A stretch of 64,000 nt of DNA from CADCVT01 sp036389155 (GTDB taxonomy: Bacteria; Actinomycetota; Thermoleophilia; Solirubrobacterales; Solirubrobacteraceae), in contig DASVQN010000028.1 in assembly GCA_036389155.1 (NCBI GenBank), positions 62,001-126,000 on the forward strand, written 5' to 3'. The notes beneath the pieces are model-generated. The model saw only the letters and a program-made list of their open reading frames with translations, was not told where the DNA came from and searched no databases. This document shows positions 7,864 to 15,789 of the stretch, in pieces. Every line of letters begins with the position of its first letter. Position 1 is the stretch's first letter. The position numbers and the translations under genes are program-made.

Positions 7864-9003
7864 TCACGATCCGAGCGCGGCCGCCGCGACCGCGAGCGCG
7901 ATCCGCGCCCGCTTCTCGATCGACGCCGTCTGGACGAACTCGTGGGGCGCGTGCGCGCCGCCGCCGCGGGGGCCGAGGCCGTCGACGGTGAGCGGGATGG
8001 CTCCCGCGAGGTGGCTGGCGTCGCTCGCGCCGCCGCGCGCGCCGGGATGGAGGGGCGCGCCGCCGAGCAGCTCGCTCGCCCGGCGCAGCGCGGGCGCCGC
8101 CGCCTCGCGCGCGTCCATCCCCGGCCAGCGGCGCAGCAGCTGGGGCTCCAGCCGGGCCCCGCCGACCTGTTCGGGGATGGCCGCGATCACGCGGTCGAAC
8201 GCGTCGGAGGTGTGGGCGCGCAGGTCGGAGATGACCTCGCCCCGGGCGGGGACGACGTTGAACGAGTCGCCGGAGCGGATGATCGTCGGCACCGCGGTGA
8301 GGGCGTCCGCGCTCTGGGGGTCGTGCGTCGCCGCGATCGCCTGGGCCGCCACGGCCAGGGCGAGCAGCGCGCTGACGCCGGTGTCCGGCGCGCTGCCGGA
8401 GTGCGCCTCCTTGCCGTGCGCGCGGACGCGCAGCGTCCCCGCCGCCTTGCGCTTGACGACGACCGCCTCCTCCCCGTCCGGCCCCAGCTGGCCGGCCTCG
8501 AAGCACAGGCAGGCGTCGAACCCGGCGAATCGATCGAGGTGGGCGAAGGGGACCATCCGCCACTCCTCGTCGTTGACGAGCAGCAGGACGACCTCGGCGA
8601 ACGGCGGCGCGCCCTCCCCCTCGGCGAGCGCGCGGAGCAGGCCCGCGGCGATGACGTCGCCGCCCTTCATGTCCACCGTGCCCGAGCCGACGAGGTGGTC
8701 GCCGTCGGGCGTCAGCGGCTTGTGGGCCTGGTGCGGGATGACGGTGTCGAGGTGGCCGACGAGGACGATCCTCCGGTCCCCGGTCCCCCGCACGCGCGCC
8801 AGGAAGTCGTCGGCGTGGCCCGGCGTCGAGCACGGCAGGCGCTCGATCTCGGCGCCGTCGGGCAGCATCGTCCGCACCACGGCGATCGCCGCCTCCGCCC
8901 CCGCGAGGTCGCCGGAGGGCGAGGAGACGTCGACGAGCCGCTTGAGCTGCTCGGGTGCGGCCTGCGCGATGCGCGCCGTCTCGGCGGCGATCCAGTCGTG
9001 CAC
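7864..9003 (-). CDS. M20-family metallopeptidase (ArgE/CPG2-like)
   Basis: 379 residues. The M20 signature is clear: GHLDTV (first zinc ligand), GTVDMKGG (bridging Asp), NDEEW (catalytic Glu and metal ligand), FEAGQ and a C-terminal Gly/His block ending in PHEFVQ. A dimerisation/lid domain lies in the middle (HGKEAHSGSAPDTGVSAL). Known family reactions are hydrolysis of N-acyl amino acids, glutamates or dipeptides with a two-zinc centre in the cytoplasm. The GTG start at 9003 directly follows the TAG of the upstream phosphoesterase gene with no gap, so it probably belongs to the RTX-phosphoesterase transcript. No signal peptide is seen. Confidence 0.9.
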   Translation of the reverse strand: MHDWIAAETARIAQAAPEQLKRLVDVSSPSGDLAGAEAAIAVVRTMLPDGAEIERLPCSTPGHADDFLARVRGTGDRRIVLVGHLDTVIPHQAHKPLTPDGDHLVGSGTVDMKGGDVIAAGLLRALAEGEGAPPFAEVVLLLVNDEEWRMVPFAHLDRFAGFDACLCFEAGQLGPDGEEAVVVKRKAAGTLRVRAHGKEAHSGSAPDTGVSALLALAVAAQAIAATHDPQSADALTAVPTIIRSGDSFNVVPARGEVISDLRAHTSDAFDRVIAAIPEQVGGARLEPQLLRRWPGMDAREAAAPALRRASELLGGAPLHPGARGGASDASHLAGAIPLTVDGLGPRGGGAHAPHEFVQTASIEKRARIALAVAAAALGS

Positions 9004-10530
9004 CTACTTCCCGCTCGCGCTGCGCACCGTGTGCGGCTGGCGGAACAGGCTCTCGAACGTCGCGTCCGGCACCTCGAAGCCCAGCCGGTCGAGATAGCCG
9101 CTCGACTCGAGGCTGACGAGGTCGTGCTCCTTCGGCCGGGTGGGGTCCGGGAAGCCCGGGTCGCCGCCGACCTGGCACGGCGCCGTCGCGACGACGCCCG
9201 GGTCGGGCAGCGAGGGCGGCTCGAAGTTCGGGCGCTGCCACTCCATCGCGCGGCCGATGTTGTAGGCGTAGCGGTGGCGCTTGTTCAGGTGGCCGAGCGC
9301 GAACCGGTAGGAGATCAGCTTGAGGATCGACTCGAAGCCGAGCGTCGCGTGCGACACCGCGCCGCGCTTGACGAACGGGCTGATGGTCACCGCCGGGATC
9401 CGGAAGCCCATCTGGCCCCAGTCGTCCTCCGGCTTGGCGCTCTGGCGGTCGTCGGGCGTGCGCGGCGGCGGGACGTGGTCGAAGAAGCCGCCCCACTCGT
9501 CGTACACGATGAAGAGCGCGCCCCGCCTCCACTGCGGCGACTCCATGAACGCGTGCACGACGTCGGACATGAACGCCTGGCCGAGGCGGATGTCGCCGTG
9601 CGGGTGGTCGTCGGCCGAGACGCCGTTGCCCCCGCCGCCGTCGCGGAACGGCGGGTCGACGTAGGAGATGTTCGGCAGCGTGCCGCTCGCCGCGCGGGCG
9701 TAGTAGTCCTGGATGTTCTCGGTCCACCCCACCCCGCGCGTGCCGTACAGCGCGGCGAACGGCAGGTCGGAGTTGAAGTACTTGGCGGTGACGTTCTTGC
9801 TGAGCGCGCGGTCGAAGATCGTCTCCCACTGGTAGCCGAGCGTCTCGGCCGGGATCTCGTTCGTCCGCACCCCGCCGGCCTGCGCGCCCCACATGTAGTG
9901 GCGGTTCGGGTACGTCGAGGAGAGGATCGAGCAGAAGAAGCGGTCGTGGGTGAGGAACTCCTTGGAGGCCGGCGCCATGAACGGCAGGTCCTCCTGGAGG
10001 TAGTAGCCGATCGCGAACTCGTCGCTGCCGGTGCCCTCCGCGTTGCCCATGACGAAGCGGTCGTTGCGCCCGCCGTTGTACTGCCAGCGCCCGCCGTCCC
10101 AGCCGTGGTCGGGGTCCGGGTGGTCGCAGCCCTGGAAGTCGGGCGTGAGGCGGTAGGTCGGCAGGAGCTTGCCGTCCTTGTCGGGGTACTGGAGGCCGGC
10201 GTTCTTGGCGTCGGCGTCGTCGCGCCAGCCGAAGTAGTGGTCGAACGAGCGGTTCTCCATCATCAGGACGACGAAGGTGTCGATCGGCAGGTCCTTCGGC
10301 GACGGCAGCTTCGTGCGCTGGCGCTTGGCCGCCTCGGCGACGAGGTGCTGCGTCGGGAGCACGTTCGCGAGGCCGATGCCCCCCGCGGCCGCGGCGGTGC
10401 GCGCGAGGAACTCGCGGCGGCGCAGCCCCTCGCCGGGCGCGTCGGCCTCGAGCCGCTCGAGCGCCTCGCCGTCCGCCAGCTCGCCGGCGCCCTTCACCTT
10501 CAACCTGGATCGCTCGGGCCAGCCGCTCAC
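9004..10530 (-). CDS. Tat-exported phosphoesterase (phospholipase C/acid phosphatase family)
   Basis: 508 residues from GTG 10530, whose codon overlaps the previous stop as GTGA. A twin-arginine signal is present (RRREFLARTAAAAGG, about residues 38-52), so the enzyme is folded before export. The catalytic domain shows the phosphoesterase family hallmarks MMENRSFDHYFG, the Asp/His-rich PHGDIRLGQAF and YDEWGGFFDHVPPP. Family members cleave phosphatidylcholine, sphingomyelin or phosphomonoesters. The gene follows an RTX-like protein in a tightly coupled pair, so phospholipid or phosphate acquisition outside the cell is a reasonable inference. The substrate is not determinable here. Confidence 0.92.
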   Translation of the reverse strand: MSGWPERSRLKVKGAGELADGEALERLEADAPGEGLRRREFLARTAAAAGGIGLANVLPTQHLVAEAAKRQRTKLPSPKDLPIDTFVVLMMENRSFDHYFGWRDDADAKNAGLQYPDKDGKLLPTYRLTPDFQGCDHPDPDHGWDGGRWQYNGGRNDRFVMGNAEGTGSDEFAIGYYLQEDLPFMAPASKEFLTHDRFFCSILSSTYPNRHYMWGAQAGGVRTNEIPAETLGYQWETIFDRALSKNVTAKYFNSDLPFAALYGTRGVGWTENIQDYYARAASGTLPNISYVDPPFRDGGGGNGVSADDHPHGDIRLGQAFMSDVVHAFMESPQWRRGALFIVYDEWGGFFDHVPPPRTPDDRQSAKPEDDWGQMGFRIPAVTISPFVKRGAVSHATLGFESILKLISYRFALGHLNKRHRYAYNIGRAMEWQRPNFEPPSLPDPGVVATAPCQVGGDPGFPDPTRPKEHDLVSLESSGYLDRLGFEVPDATFESLFRQPHTVRSASGK

Positions 10531-11279
10531 GGCTCGACCACCTCCTCGCAGTCGTACACGCCCTCCTCCACCGCGTCGACGATCGCGGTGTCGTTGCCGG
10601 GGCCGCAGTTGATCGTGTCCTCCTCGCCGTCGCGCGCCTCGATGCGGTCGTCGCCCTCGCCGCCGTAGCGGTCCTCGGGACGCCGGTCGGGCGCGTCGCG
10701 CGGGTTCGGCGCGATGCCGAAGGTGTCGACGCCGGGGCCCCCGACGAGGACGTCGTTGCCGGCGCCGCCCTCCAGGCCGTCGTCGCCGTCGCCGCCCTCG
10801 AGGCGGTCGTCGCCGGCGTCGCCGAGCAGCTCGTCGTTCGCCGCGCCGCCCAGCAGCGTGTCGTTGCCGCCGAAGCCGAACAGCAGGTCGTCGTCGGCGC
10901 CGCCGTCGATCTTGTCGTTCGCCGCCCCGCCGTTGAGGCGGTCGTCGCCGGCGTCGCCGAGGATGTCGTCGCGCCCGCCGGTGCCGAAGACGTGGTCGGA
11001 GCCGTCGTTGCCCTCGAGGTGGTCGTCGCCCTTGCCGCCGTTGAGCCGGTCGTTGCCGGCGTTGCCGAGGACGCGATCCCTGCCGCCGTGGGCGAAGACG
11101 CGGTCGTTCCCGCCGCCGGCGAGGATCCGGTCGTTCCCGCGGAAGCCGAGGATCCGGTCCGCGCGCGACGTGCCGAGCAGCCGGTCGGCCTTGCGCGTGC
11201 CGCTGATCGACTTCGCCGCCGCGGGGAGCGCGGCGAGCAGCGAGAGGAGCGCGGCGACCGCGAGCATCCGGCGGAGCAT
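10527..11279 (-). CDS. Secreted RTX-like calcium-binding repeat protein
   Basis: 250 residues from ATG 11279, giving the signal peptide MLRRMLAVAALLSLLAALP. Most of the mature chain consists of nonapeptide hemolysin-type repeats of the form G-G-x-G-x-D-x-hydrophobic-x (for example GKGDDHLEG, GAGNDVLVG), at least fifteen in number. The C-terminus holds two Cys (NCGPG and DCEE). By family knowledge such repeats bind Ca2+ and fold into a parallel beta-roll on secretion. An N-terminal Sec-type signal rather than a C-terminal type I signal is typical of actinobacterial versions. The stop overlaps the phosphoesterase start as GTGA, suggesting a functional pair. Confidence 0.88.
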   Translation of the reverse strand: MLRRMLAVAALLSLLAALPAAAKSISGTRKADRLLGTSRADRILGFRGNDRILAGGGNDRVFAHGGRDRVLGNAGNDRLNGGKGDDHLEGNDGSDHVFGTGGRDDILGDAGDDRLNGGAANDKIDGGADDDLLFGFGGNDTLLGGAANDELLGDAGDDRLEGGDGDDGLEGGAGNDVLVGGPGVDTFGIAPNPRDAPDRRPEDRYGGEGDDRIEARDGEEDTINCGPGNDTAIVDAVEEGVYDCEEVVEP

Positions 11280-11318
11280 GGCGGCGGACGATACGCACGC
11301 GTACGCTTCGGCGCGTCG

Positions 11319-12116
11319 ATGACGCGTGAAGACGAAGCGCTGCTCAAGCCGCTGCTGCGCTCCGCCGCGCGGCGGACGCTGCACGACGAGGACGACGGGA
11401 TCCTCTCGGTGCTGCGCGACGGCGATCCCGACTCGCCGGGAGCCGCGGGCGCGAGCCGGTTCGAGGGCGTCTACGGGCCGGTCTACGACCGCGTGATCCA
11501 GAGCGACTCGCTGCGCCGCCTCGCGCCGCTGGCCTACGGCGACGCCGGCCCGGTCCCCGACCTCGACGGCTTCGCGCGCCTCGTCGCGCAGGGGACGGCG
11601 AGCGAGGCGAAGGGGCCGCCGCTGCTGCTCGACGTGCCGTGCGGCGGGGGGACGATGCTGCCGCGGCTGCGGAGCCAGGGGTACGCCGGCGTGGTCATCG
11701 AGAGCGACCTGGGCGCGGCGATGCTGCGGCGGGCGGGCGAGCTGCGCGACCGCCTCGCCGACGGCGCCACGGTGCTGCTGCGCGCCGACGCGCAGGACCT
11801 GCCGCTGCGCGACGCGACCGTCGACGGGGCCGTGAGCCTCAACGGGCTGCACTGCATGCCCGACCCGCGCGCGTTCGTGGAGGAGCTCGGGCGGGTCGTC
11901 CGGCCCAGCGGCCGGCTGTTCCTGATCACGCTCGTCAGCGGCGGGACGCGGCGCGCCGACCTCTCGATCCGGATGGGGCGGCTCACCGGGATCATCCCGA
12001 CGGCGCCGCCCAAGCGCGCGACGCTGCTGCGGTGGATGCGCGCCGCGGGCTGGCGCGACATCGAGCCGCTGGGCGGCAAGGGGCTCGTCGGGTACGCGGC
12101 GACCCGCGGGGAGTGA
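11319..12116 (+). CDS. Class I SAM-dependent methyltransferase
   Basis: 265 residues from ATG 11319, divergent from the RTX gene with only 39 nt between them. Rossmann motifs are visible: LLLDVPCGGGTMLPRL (SAM-binding loop), an acidic residue after strand 2 (VIESD), DAQDLPLRDATVDG (motif II) and the post-motif VRPSGRLFLITL. Methyltransf_11/25-type fold; the substrate is unknown. It heads an operon of five genes joined mostly by GTGA overlaps. Confidence 0.85.
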   Translation: MTREDEALLKPLLRSAARRTLHDEDDGILSVLRDGDPDSPGAAGASRFEGVYGPVYDRVIQSDSLRRLAPLAYGDAGPVPDLDGFARLVAQGTASEAKGPPLLLDVPCGGGTMLPRLRSQGYAGVVIESDLGAAMLRRAGELRDRLADGATVLLRADAQDLPLRDATVDGAVSLNGLHCMPDPRAFVEELGRVVRPSGRLFLITLVSGGTRRADLSIRMGRLTGIIPTAPPKRATLLRWMRAAGWRDIEPLGGKGLVGYAATRGE

Positions 12117-13486
12117 GCACCGCGGCTCGCCTCGCCGCCGCCGCGGCGGGGCTTTTTGTCGCGACCGCAGTGGCCGCGCCGGCGCAGGCGCGCGCCCCTC
12201 GGTTCGACCCGCCCGCCCACTCGGACGCGCGCGACGCCGCCCCGCTCGACCTGCGTCGCGTCGCCTTCGGCCAGCGCGACCTGCGGATGGTGCTCGACGT
12301 CCGGACGCGCCGCGCGTGGCCGACGCGCGCGCTGCGCGGCGGCAGCTCGCTGTGCGTCGTGCTGCGCGGGAGCGGGCGCGTCTGCGTCGTCGCCGGCGCG
12401 CGGCGGGGGGCGGTGCTGCGGCTGACGCCCGACGACGGGCCGCCGCGAGCGGTGCCGGGGGCGGTGCTGCGCCGCGACGCGCGGTCGCTGCGCGCGGCCT
12501 TCGCCCCGCGCGCCGCCGGGCTGCGCGTCGGGCGCGTCCGCTGGGCGGTGGAGGCGCGCGACGATCGCTTCCCCGACCGCGGCTTCCGTTCGACGACGGT
12601 CCGGGTGCTCGGTCAGCCGTACTGCTTCGGCGCCGCCGCGCGCGACCGCACGCGGCCGTGCCGCAACGCGTCGCTGCGCAGCGTCGTCTTCCCCCGGCCC
12701 GCCGAAGCGTTCCTCTGGGACAACTCGCCGTGCCGCCGGCTGCGCCGGCACGGGGTCTTCCAGCCGTGCGAGTTCGGCGTGACCGACGGCTCGCGCACCT
12801 CCTCCTTCGCCCTCGTCGGCGACAGCCACGCGATGCACTGGCGCGCGGCGCTGCAGGTCGTCGCGGAGGCGCGACGGTGGCGGGGCGTCTCGATCGCGCG
12901 CCCGGGATGCCCGTTCAGCGTGCGGATCCCGCGCAGCCCCGCCCTCGGCCCCGGCCAGTGCGCGCGACTGCATCGGGAGACCCTCGCGTGGCTGCGCGCG
13001 CGCCCGGAGGTCGAGACGCTGTTCGTCTCGAACTGGGCGCCGCCGGGGTCGGCGCCGATCGGCGGCAATCCCGGCTACGCCGGCGGCGCCGCCGACTTCG
13101 GAGCGATGCTCGACGGCGTCCCGCCGACCGTGCGGCGCATCTACGTCCTGCGCGACATCCCGGGGACGACGCTCGGCTCGGTCGACTGCGTCCGCATGCG
13201 ACGGCACGCCCGGCGTGCGCTCGCCGGCGCGTGCGGCGCGCGCCGCTCCGCCGTCCTCATCCCCGACCCCGGCGCGGCGGCCGCACGCTCGCGCGGCCCG
13301 CGCGTGCGCGCGCTGGACTTCACCCGTCACCTCTGCGGGCCGGCCCGCTGCTTCCCCGTCGTCGGCGGCGCGTACGTCTACAAGGACCTCGACCACATGA
13401 ACGCGGTGTTCGCGATGTCGCTCGGCCCGTACGTGCTGCGGGCGTTGCGCGGCGGCCCCCGCGCCCGCGATACTGCCCCGCCGTGA
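12113..13486 (+). CDS. Secreted stand-alone SGNH-domain protein (OafB-type C-domain)
   Basis: 457 residues from GTG 12113, overlapping the methyltransferase stop as GTGA. It has a hydrophobic signal segment (about 8-28) and then an all-beta region (about 40-175) that I cannot assign. The C-terminal SGNH domain shows FALVGDSHAMHW (Ser238) and DLDHMN (Asp425, His428), the pattern of SGNH domains fused to acyltransferase-3 proteins. Here no acyltransferase-3 membrane domain is present, so it may work as a separate polysaccharide O-acetyltransferase/esterase partner. Conserved Cys pairs (YCFG, RPCRN, SPCRR, QPCEF) suggest an extracellular location. The next gene overlaps as GTGA. Confidence 0.82.
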   Translation: MSTAARLAAAAAGLFVATAVAAPAQARAPRFDPPAHSDARDAAPLDLRRVAFGQRDLRMVLDVRTRRAWPTRALRGGSSLCVVLRGSGRVCVVAGARRGAVLRLTPDDGPPRAVPGAVLRRDARSLRAAFAPRAAGLRVGRVRWAVEARDDRFPDRGFRSTTVRVLGQPYCFGAAARDRTRPCRNASLRSVVFPRPAEAFLWDNSPCRRLRRHGVFQPCEFGVTDGSRTSSFALVGDSHAMHWRAALQVVAEARRWRGVSIARPGCPFSVRIPRSPALGPGQCARLHRETLAWLRARPEVETLFVSNWAPPGSAPIGGNPGYAGGAADFGAMLDGVPPTVRRIYVLRDIPGTTLGSVDCVRMRRHARRALAGACGARRSAVLIPDPGAAAARSRGPRVRALDFTRHLCGPARCFPVVGGAYVYKDLDHMNAVFAMSLGPYVLRALRGGPRARDTAPP

Positions 13487-13845
13487 CCCACCGACGCGTT
13501 CTCCCCCTGCTCCTCGCCGTATCGCTCATGGCCGGCCTCGCCGCCGCGCCCTCCCAGGCCGCCGCGCCGCCGAAGGGCAAGTACAGCTGCATCATCCCGC
13601 GGCTCCCGACGCCGTTCTACGCCGGCTACCTCTACATCCTGTCGAGCACGAAGTACCGGGTCGAGAACGAGAAGGGCCGCTACACGACGAAGGGCAAGCG
13701 GATCATCTTCAAGACCGGGCCGCACAAGGGGAAGTGGAAGAAGGTGACGTGGGCCAAGGACGCGAGTGGCACCCCGTACATCACGCTCGAGCGCAAGGAG
13801 GAGAACGCCCAGGCGTGGGAGTGCAGCCGGATCTCGGGCGGCTGA
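13483..13845 (+). CDS. Small secreted protein of unknown function
   Basis: 120 residues from GTG 13483, overlapping the previous stop as GTGA. A signal peptide ends near SQAAA (about residue 26). The mature domain is basic and beta-rich with two Cys (YSCIIP and WECSRI), many Lys and Tyr, and a motif Y-T-T-K-G-K-R-I-I-F that is common in small secreted actinobacterial proteins. No family recognised. Its coupling to the SGNH protein suggests a shared extracellular role. Confidence 0.72.
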   Translation: MTHRRVLPLLLAVSLMAGLAAAPSQAAAPPKGKYSCIIPRLPTPFYAGYLYILSSTKYRVENEKGRYTTKGKRIIFKTGPHKGKWKKVTWAKDASGTPYITLERKEENAQAWECSRISGG

Positions 13846-13855
13846 GCGACGAGTC

Positions 13856-14401
13856 GTGCCCGACCGCCTGCACTTCACCGAGGACGACGAGGCGAACGCG
13901 CTCATCGCGCAGGACCCGATGGCGCTGCTCGTCGGCTTCGCGCTCGACCAGCAGGTGACCGTGCAGAAGGCGTTCGCCGGGCCGCTCGCGCTGAGGGAGC
14001 GCCTGGGGTCGCTCGACGCCGCGGCGATCGCCGACGCCGACCTGGAGGCGGTCTTCCGCCAGAAGCCCGCGATCCATCGCTTCCCGGGCGCGATGGCCAA
14101 GCGCGTGCACGACCTCGCCGTCCACGTCCGCGACGTCTACGACGGCGACGCCGCGCGGGTGTGGGAGGACGCGGCCGACGGCGACGCCCTGCGCGCGAAC
14201 CTCGAGGCGCTGCCCGGCTTCGGCGAGATGAAGGTCAAGGCGCTCGGCTCGGTGCTGGCCAAGCGGTTCGGGATGGCGAAGGCCGAGGCGCTCGTGCCGT
14301 GGCACCCGACGCTCGGTGACGTCGACTCGCCCCAGGCGCTCGCCGACTACCAGGCCGCCAAGCGCGTGCACAAGCAGGAGTGGTCCAAGGCGCGGTCGTG
14401 A
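13856..14401 (+). CDS. HhH-GPD superfamily base-excision DNA repair protein
   Basis: 181 residues. GTG 13856 is the first start after the previous stop and gives the characteristic N-terminus PDRLHFTEDDEAN. It contains ALDQQVTVQKAF (glycosylase helix), HRFPGAMAKRV and a helix-hairpin-helix-like LPGFGEMKVKALGSVL near residues 120-135. It matches the short uncharacterised HhH-GPD family typical of actinobacteria. Known relatives excise damaged bases, but the activity of this subfamily is not established. It is the only clearly cytoplasmic DNA repair gene in an operon of secreted proteins and overlaps the next gene as GTGA. Confidence 0.85.
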   Translation: MPDRLHFTEDDEANALIAQDPMALLVGFALDQQVTVQKAFAGPLALRERLGSLDAAAIADADLEAVFRQKPAIHRFPGAMAKRVHDLAVHVRDVYDGDAARVWEDAADGDALRANLEALPGFGEMKVKALGSVLAKRFGMAKAEALVPWHPTLGDVDSPQALADYQAAKRVHKQEWSKARS

Positions 14402-15780
14402 CGACGCGCTCGCGCACCAGCGCCGCCGCGCTCGCGCTCGTCAGCGCCGCGTTCGCCGCCGCGGCACCAGCAGCCCATGCGGCCGACCGGAGCGTCCTCG
14501 TCGGCACGGAGCACGTCGCCCTGGCCGGCGACGACGTGATCGCCGCGTCCGCCGCGCGCGACCAAGGCGTGGTCGTGTCGCGCATCGGACCGCGCGGGCG
14601 GAGCGCACGGCTCGCCCGGTTCGCGCCGCCCGAGCCGCGCGACGGCGTCCACGCGGTCATCGCCGTGGCGGCGTCGGCCACGACGTGGGCGGTCGGCCTG
14701 AAGTGGGTCCGCATCGAGTCCGGGGAGAACGGCGGAACCATCGACCTGGCCGAGCGCGTGGCCGAGGGCGCCGTCACCGGCGGCGCGCCCCGGATCCTGG
14801 CCGGCTGTCGATCGCCGCGCGAGCTCGACGACCCGCTGGTCGTCGCCGTCGCCGGCGACGACGTCGCGTGGTCGGACGCCGCGTGCGACGGCGCCGAGGG
14901 CGTGTGGCTGGCGCCCGCGGGCGGCGCCGCTCCGCGCTTGGTCTCGAACGGGCACGGCGTCGCGCTCACCGACCGGCTCATCGCCCGGTACGAGGGCAGC
15001 CCGCCGTCGATCATCGTCAGCGACCGCGCCGGCGATGCGGTGCAGCGCGTCGACGCGAGCGACGTGTCGGGCTTCGCGCTCGCCGACGACGGCGTGGCCG
15101 CCGTCATCGCGACCGACCGGCCCGGGTGCCCGACGAGCTGCACGATGTCGGTGATGCGCCTGGCCGGCGCCGACCCGGTGCGCCCCGGGCTCGTCCACAC
15201 GCCCACGACGGTCCCGGTCGGAGGTAGCGACACGCTCGTCGCCGGCGCCGGCCGCGTCCTCGCGCAGCGGGCGCGGGGCAACGGGCTGGTCGCGGTCGAT
15301 CCCGGTAGCGGCGCGACGTCCTACGCAGGGCTGCTCGGGCTCGACTTCGACGCGACCCTCCCGGTCGCCGTCGACGCGACGCAGGCGATCTACACCGCGC
15401 CTCGCTGCGACGGCCGCATCGAGCTGCGCTTCGAGACGACGTCGCCGGAGGGCCCGGCGCGCATCGGCGCGGTGCCGTGCCCGGTCCGCGTCGCCTCCCG
15501 GATCGCGCTGCTCAGCCGGCACCGGCGCCGCGCGACGTTCCGCGTGCGCTGTCCCGCCGGCTGCAGCACCGGCCTCGACGCGGCCGTCCGCGGCCGCTAC
15601 GTCGGCACGGCGTCGTTCACCGTCCGCGCCGGAGAGACGAAGACCGTGCGCATGCGACTCGAGTCCGTGGCGCCTCTGCGCGGCCTCACGCGGACCACGC
15701 TCGTGCTGACCGAGGACGAGCCGCGCCCGCGCGCGCCGCGCCCCGCACCTCTCCGCGTCGCCGCCCGGGTCGTCGGCTGA
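14398..15780 (+). CDS. Secreted beta-propeller-like protein, unknown function
   Basis: 460 residues from GTG 14398, in GTGA overlap with the HhH-GPD gene. An Ala-rich signal peptide (about 1-31) precedes repeated blocks such as ALAGDDVIAA, VAVAGDDVAWSD, ALADDGVAAV and LVAGAGRVLAQ, each about 60-70 residues, which looks like blades of a beta-propeller. The C-terminal 110 residues form a basic Ig-like domain (RVASRIALLSRHRRRATFRVRC) with two nearby Cys. This tail type recurs in other secreted proteins of the window. No enzyme motif was seen. Confidence 0.72.
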   Translation: MTTRSRTSAAALALVSAAFAAAAPAAHAADRSVLVGTEHVALAGDDVIAASAARDQGVVVSRIGPRGRSARLARFAPPEPRDGVHAVIAVAASATTWAVGLKWVRIESGENGGTIDLAERVAEGAVTGGAPRILAGCRSPRELDDPLVVAVAGDDVAWSDAACDGAEGVWLAPAGGAAPRLVSNGHGVALTDRLIARYEGSPPSIIVSDRAGDAVQRVDASDVSGFALADDGVAAVIATDRPGCPTSCTMSVMRLAGADPVRPGLVHTPTTVPVGGSDTLVAGAGRVLAQRARGNGLVAVDPGSGATSYAGLLGLDFDATLPVAVDATQAIYTAPRCDGRIELRFETTSPEGPARIGAVPCPVRVASRIALLSRHRRRATFRVRCPAGCSTGLDAAVRGRYVGTASFTVRAGETKTVRMRLESVAPLRGLTRTTLVLTEDEPRPRAPRPAPLRVAARVVG

Positions 15781-15789
15781 GCCCAGTGG

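Noticed and set aside
10527..11279. RTX gene as part of a type I secretion locus
   Set aside because: There is an N-terminal Sec signal, and no ABC exporter, membrane fusion protein or outer membrane factor nearby.
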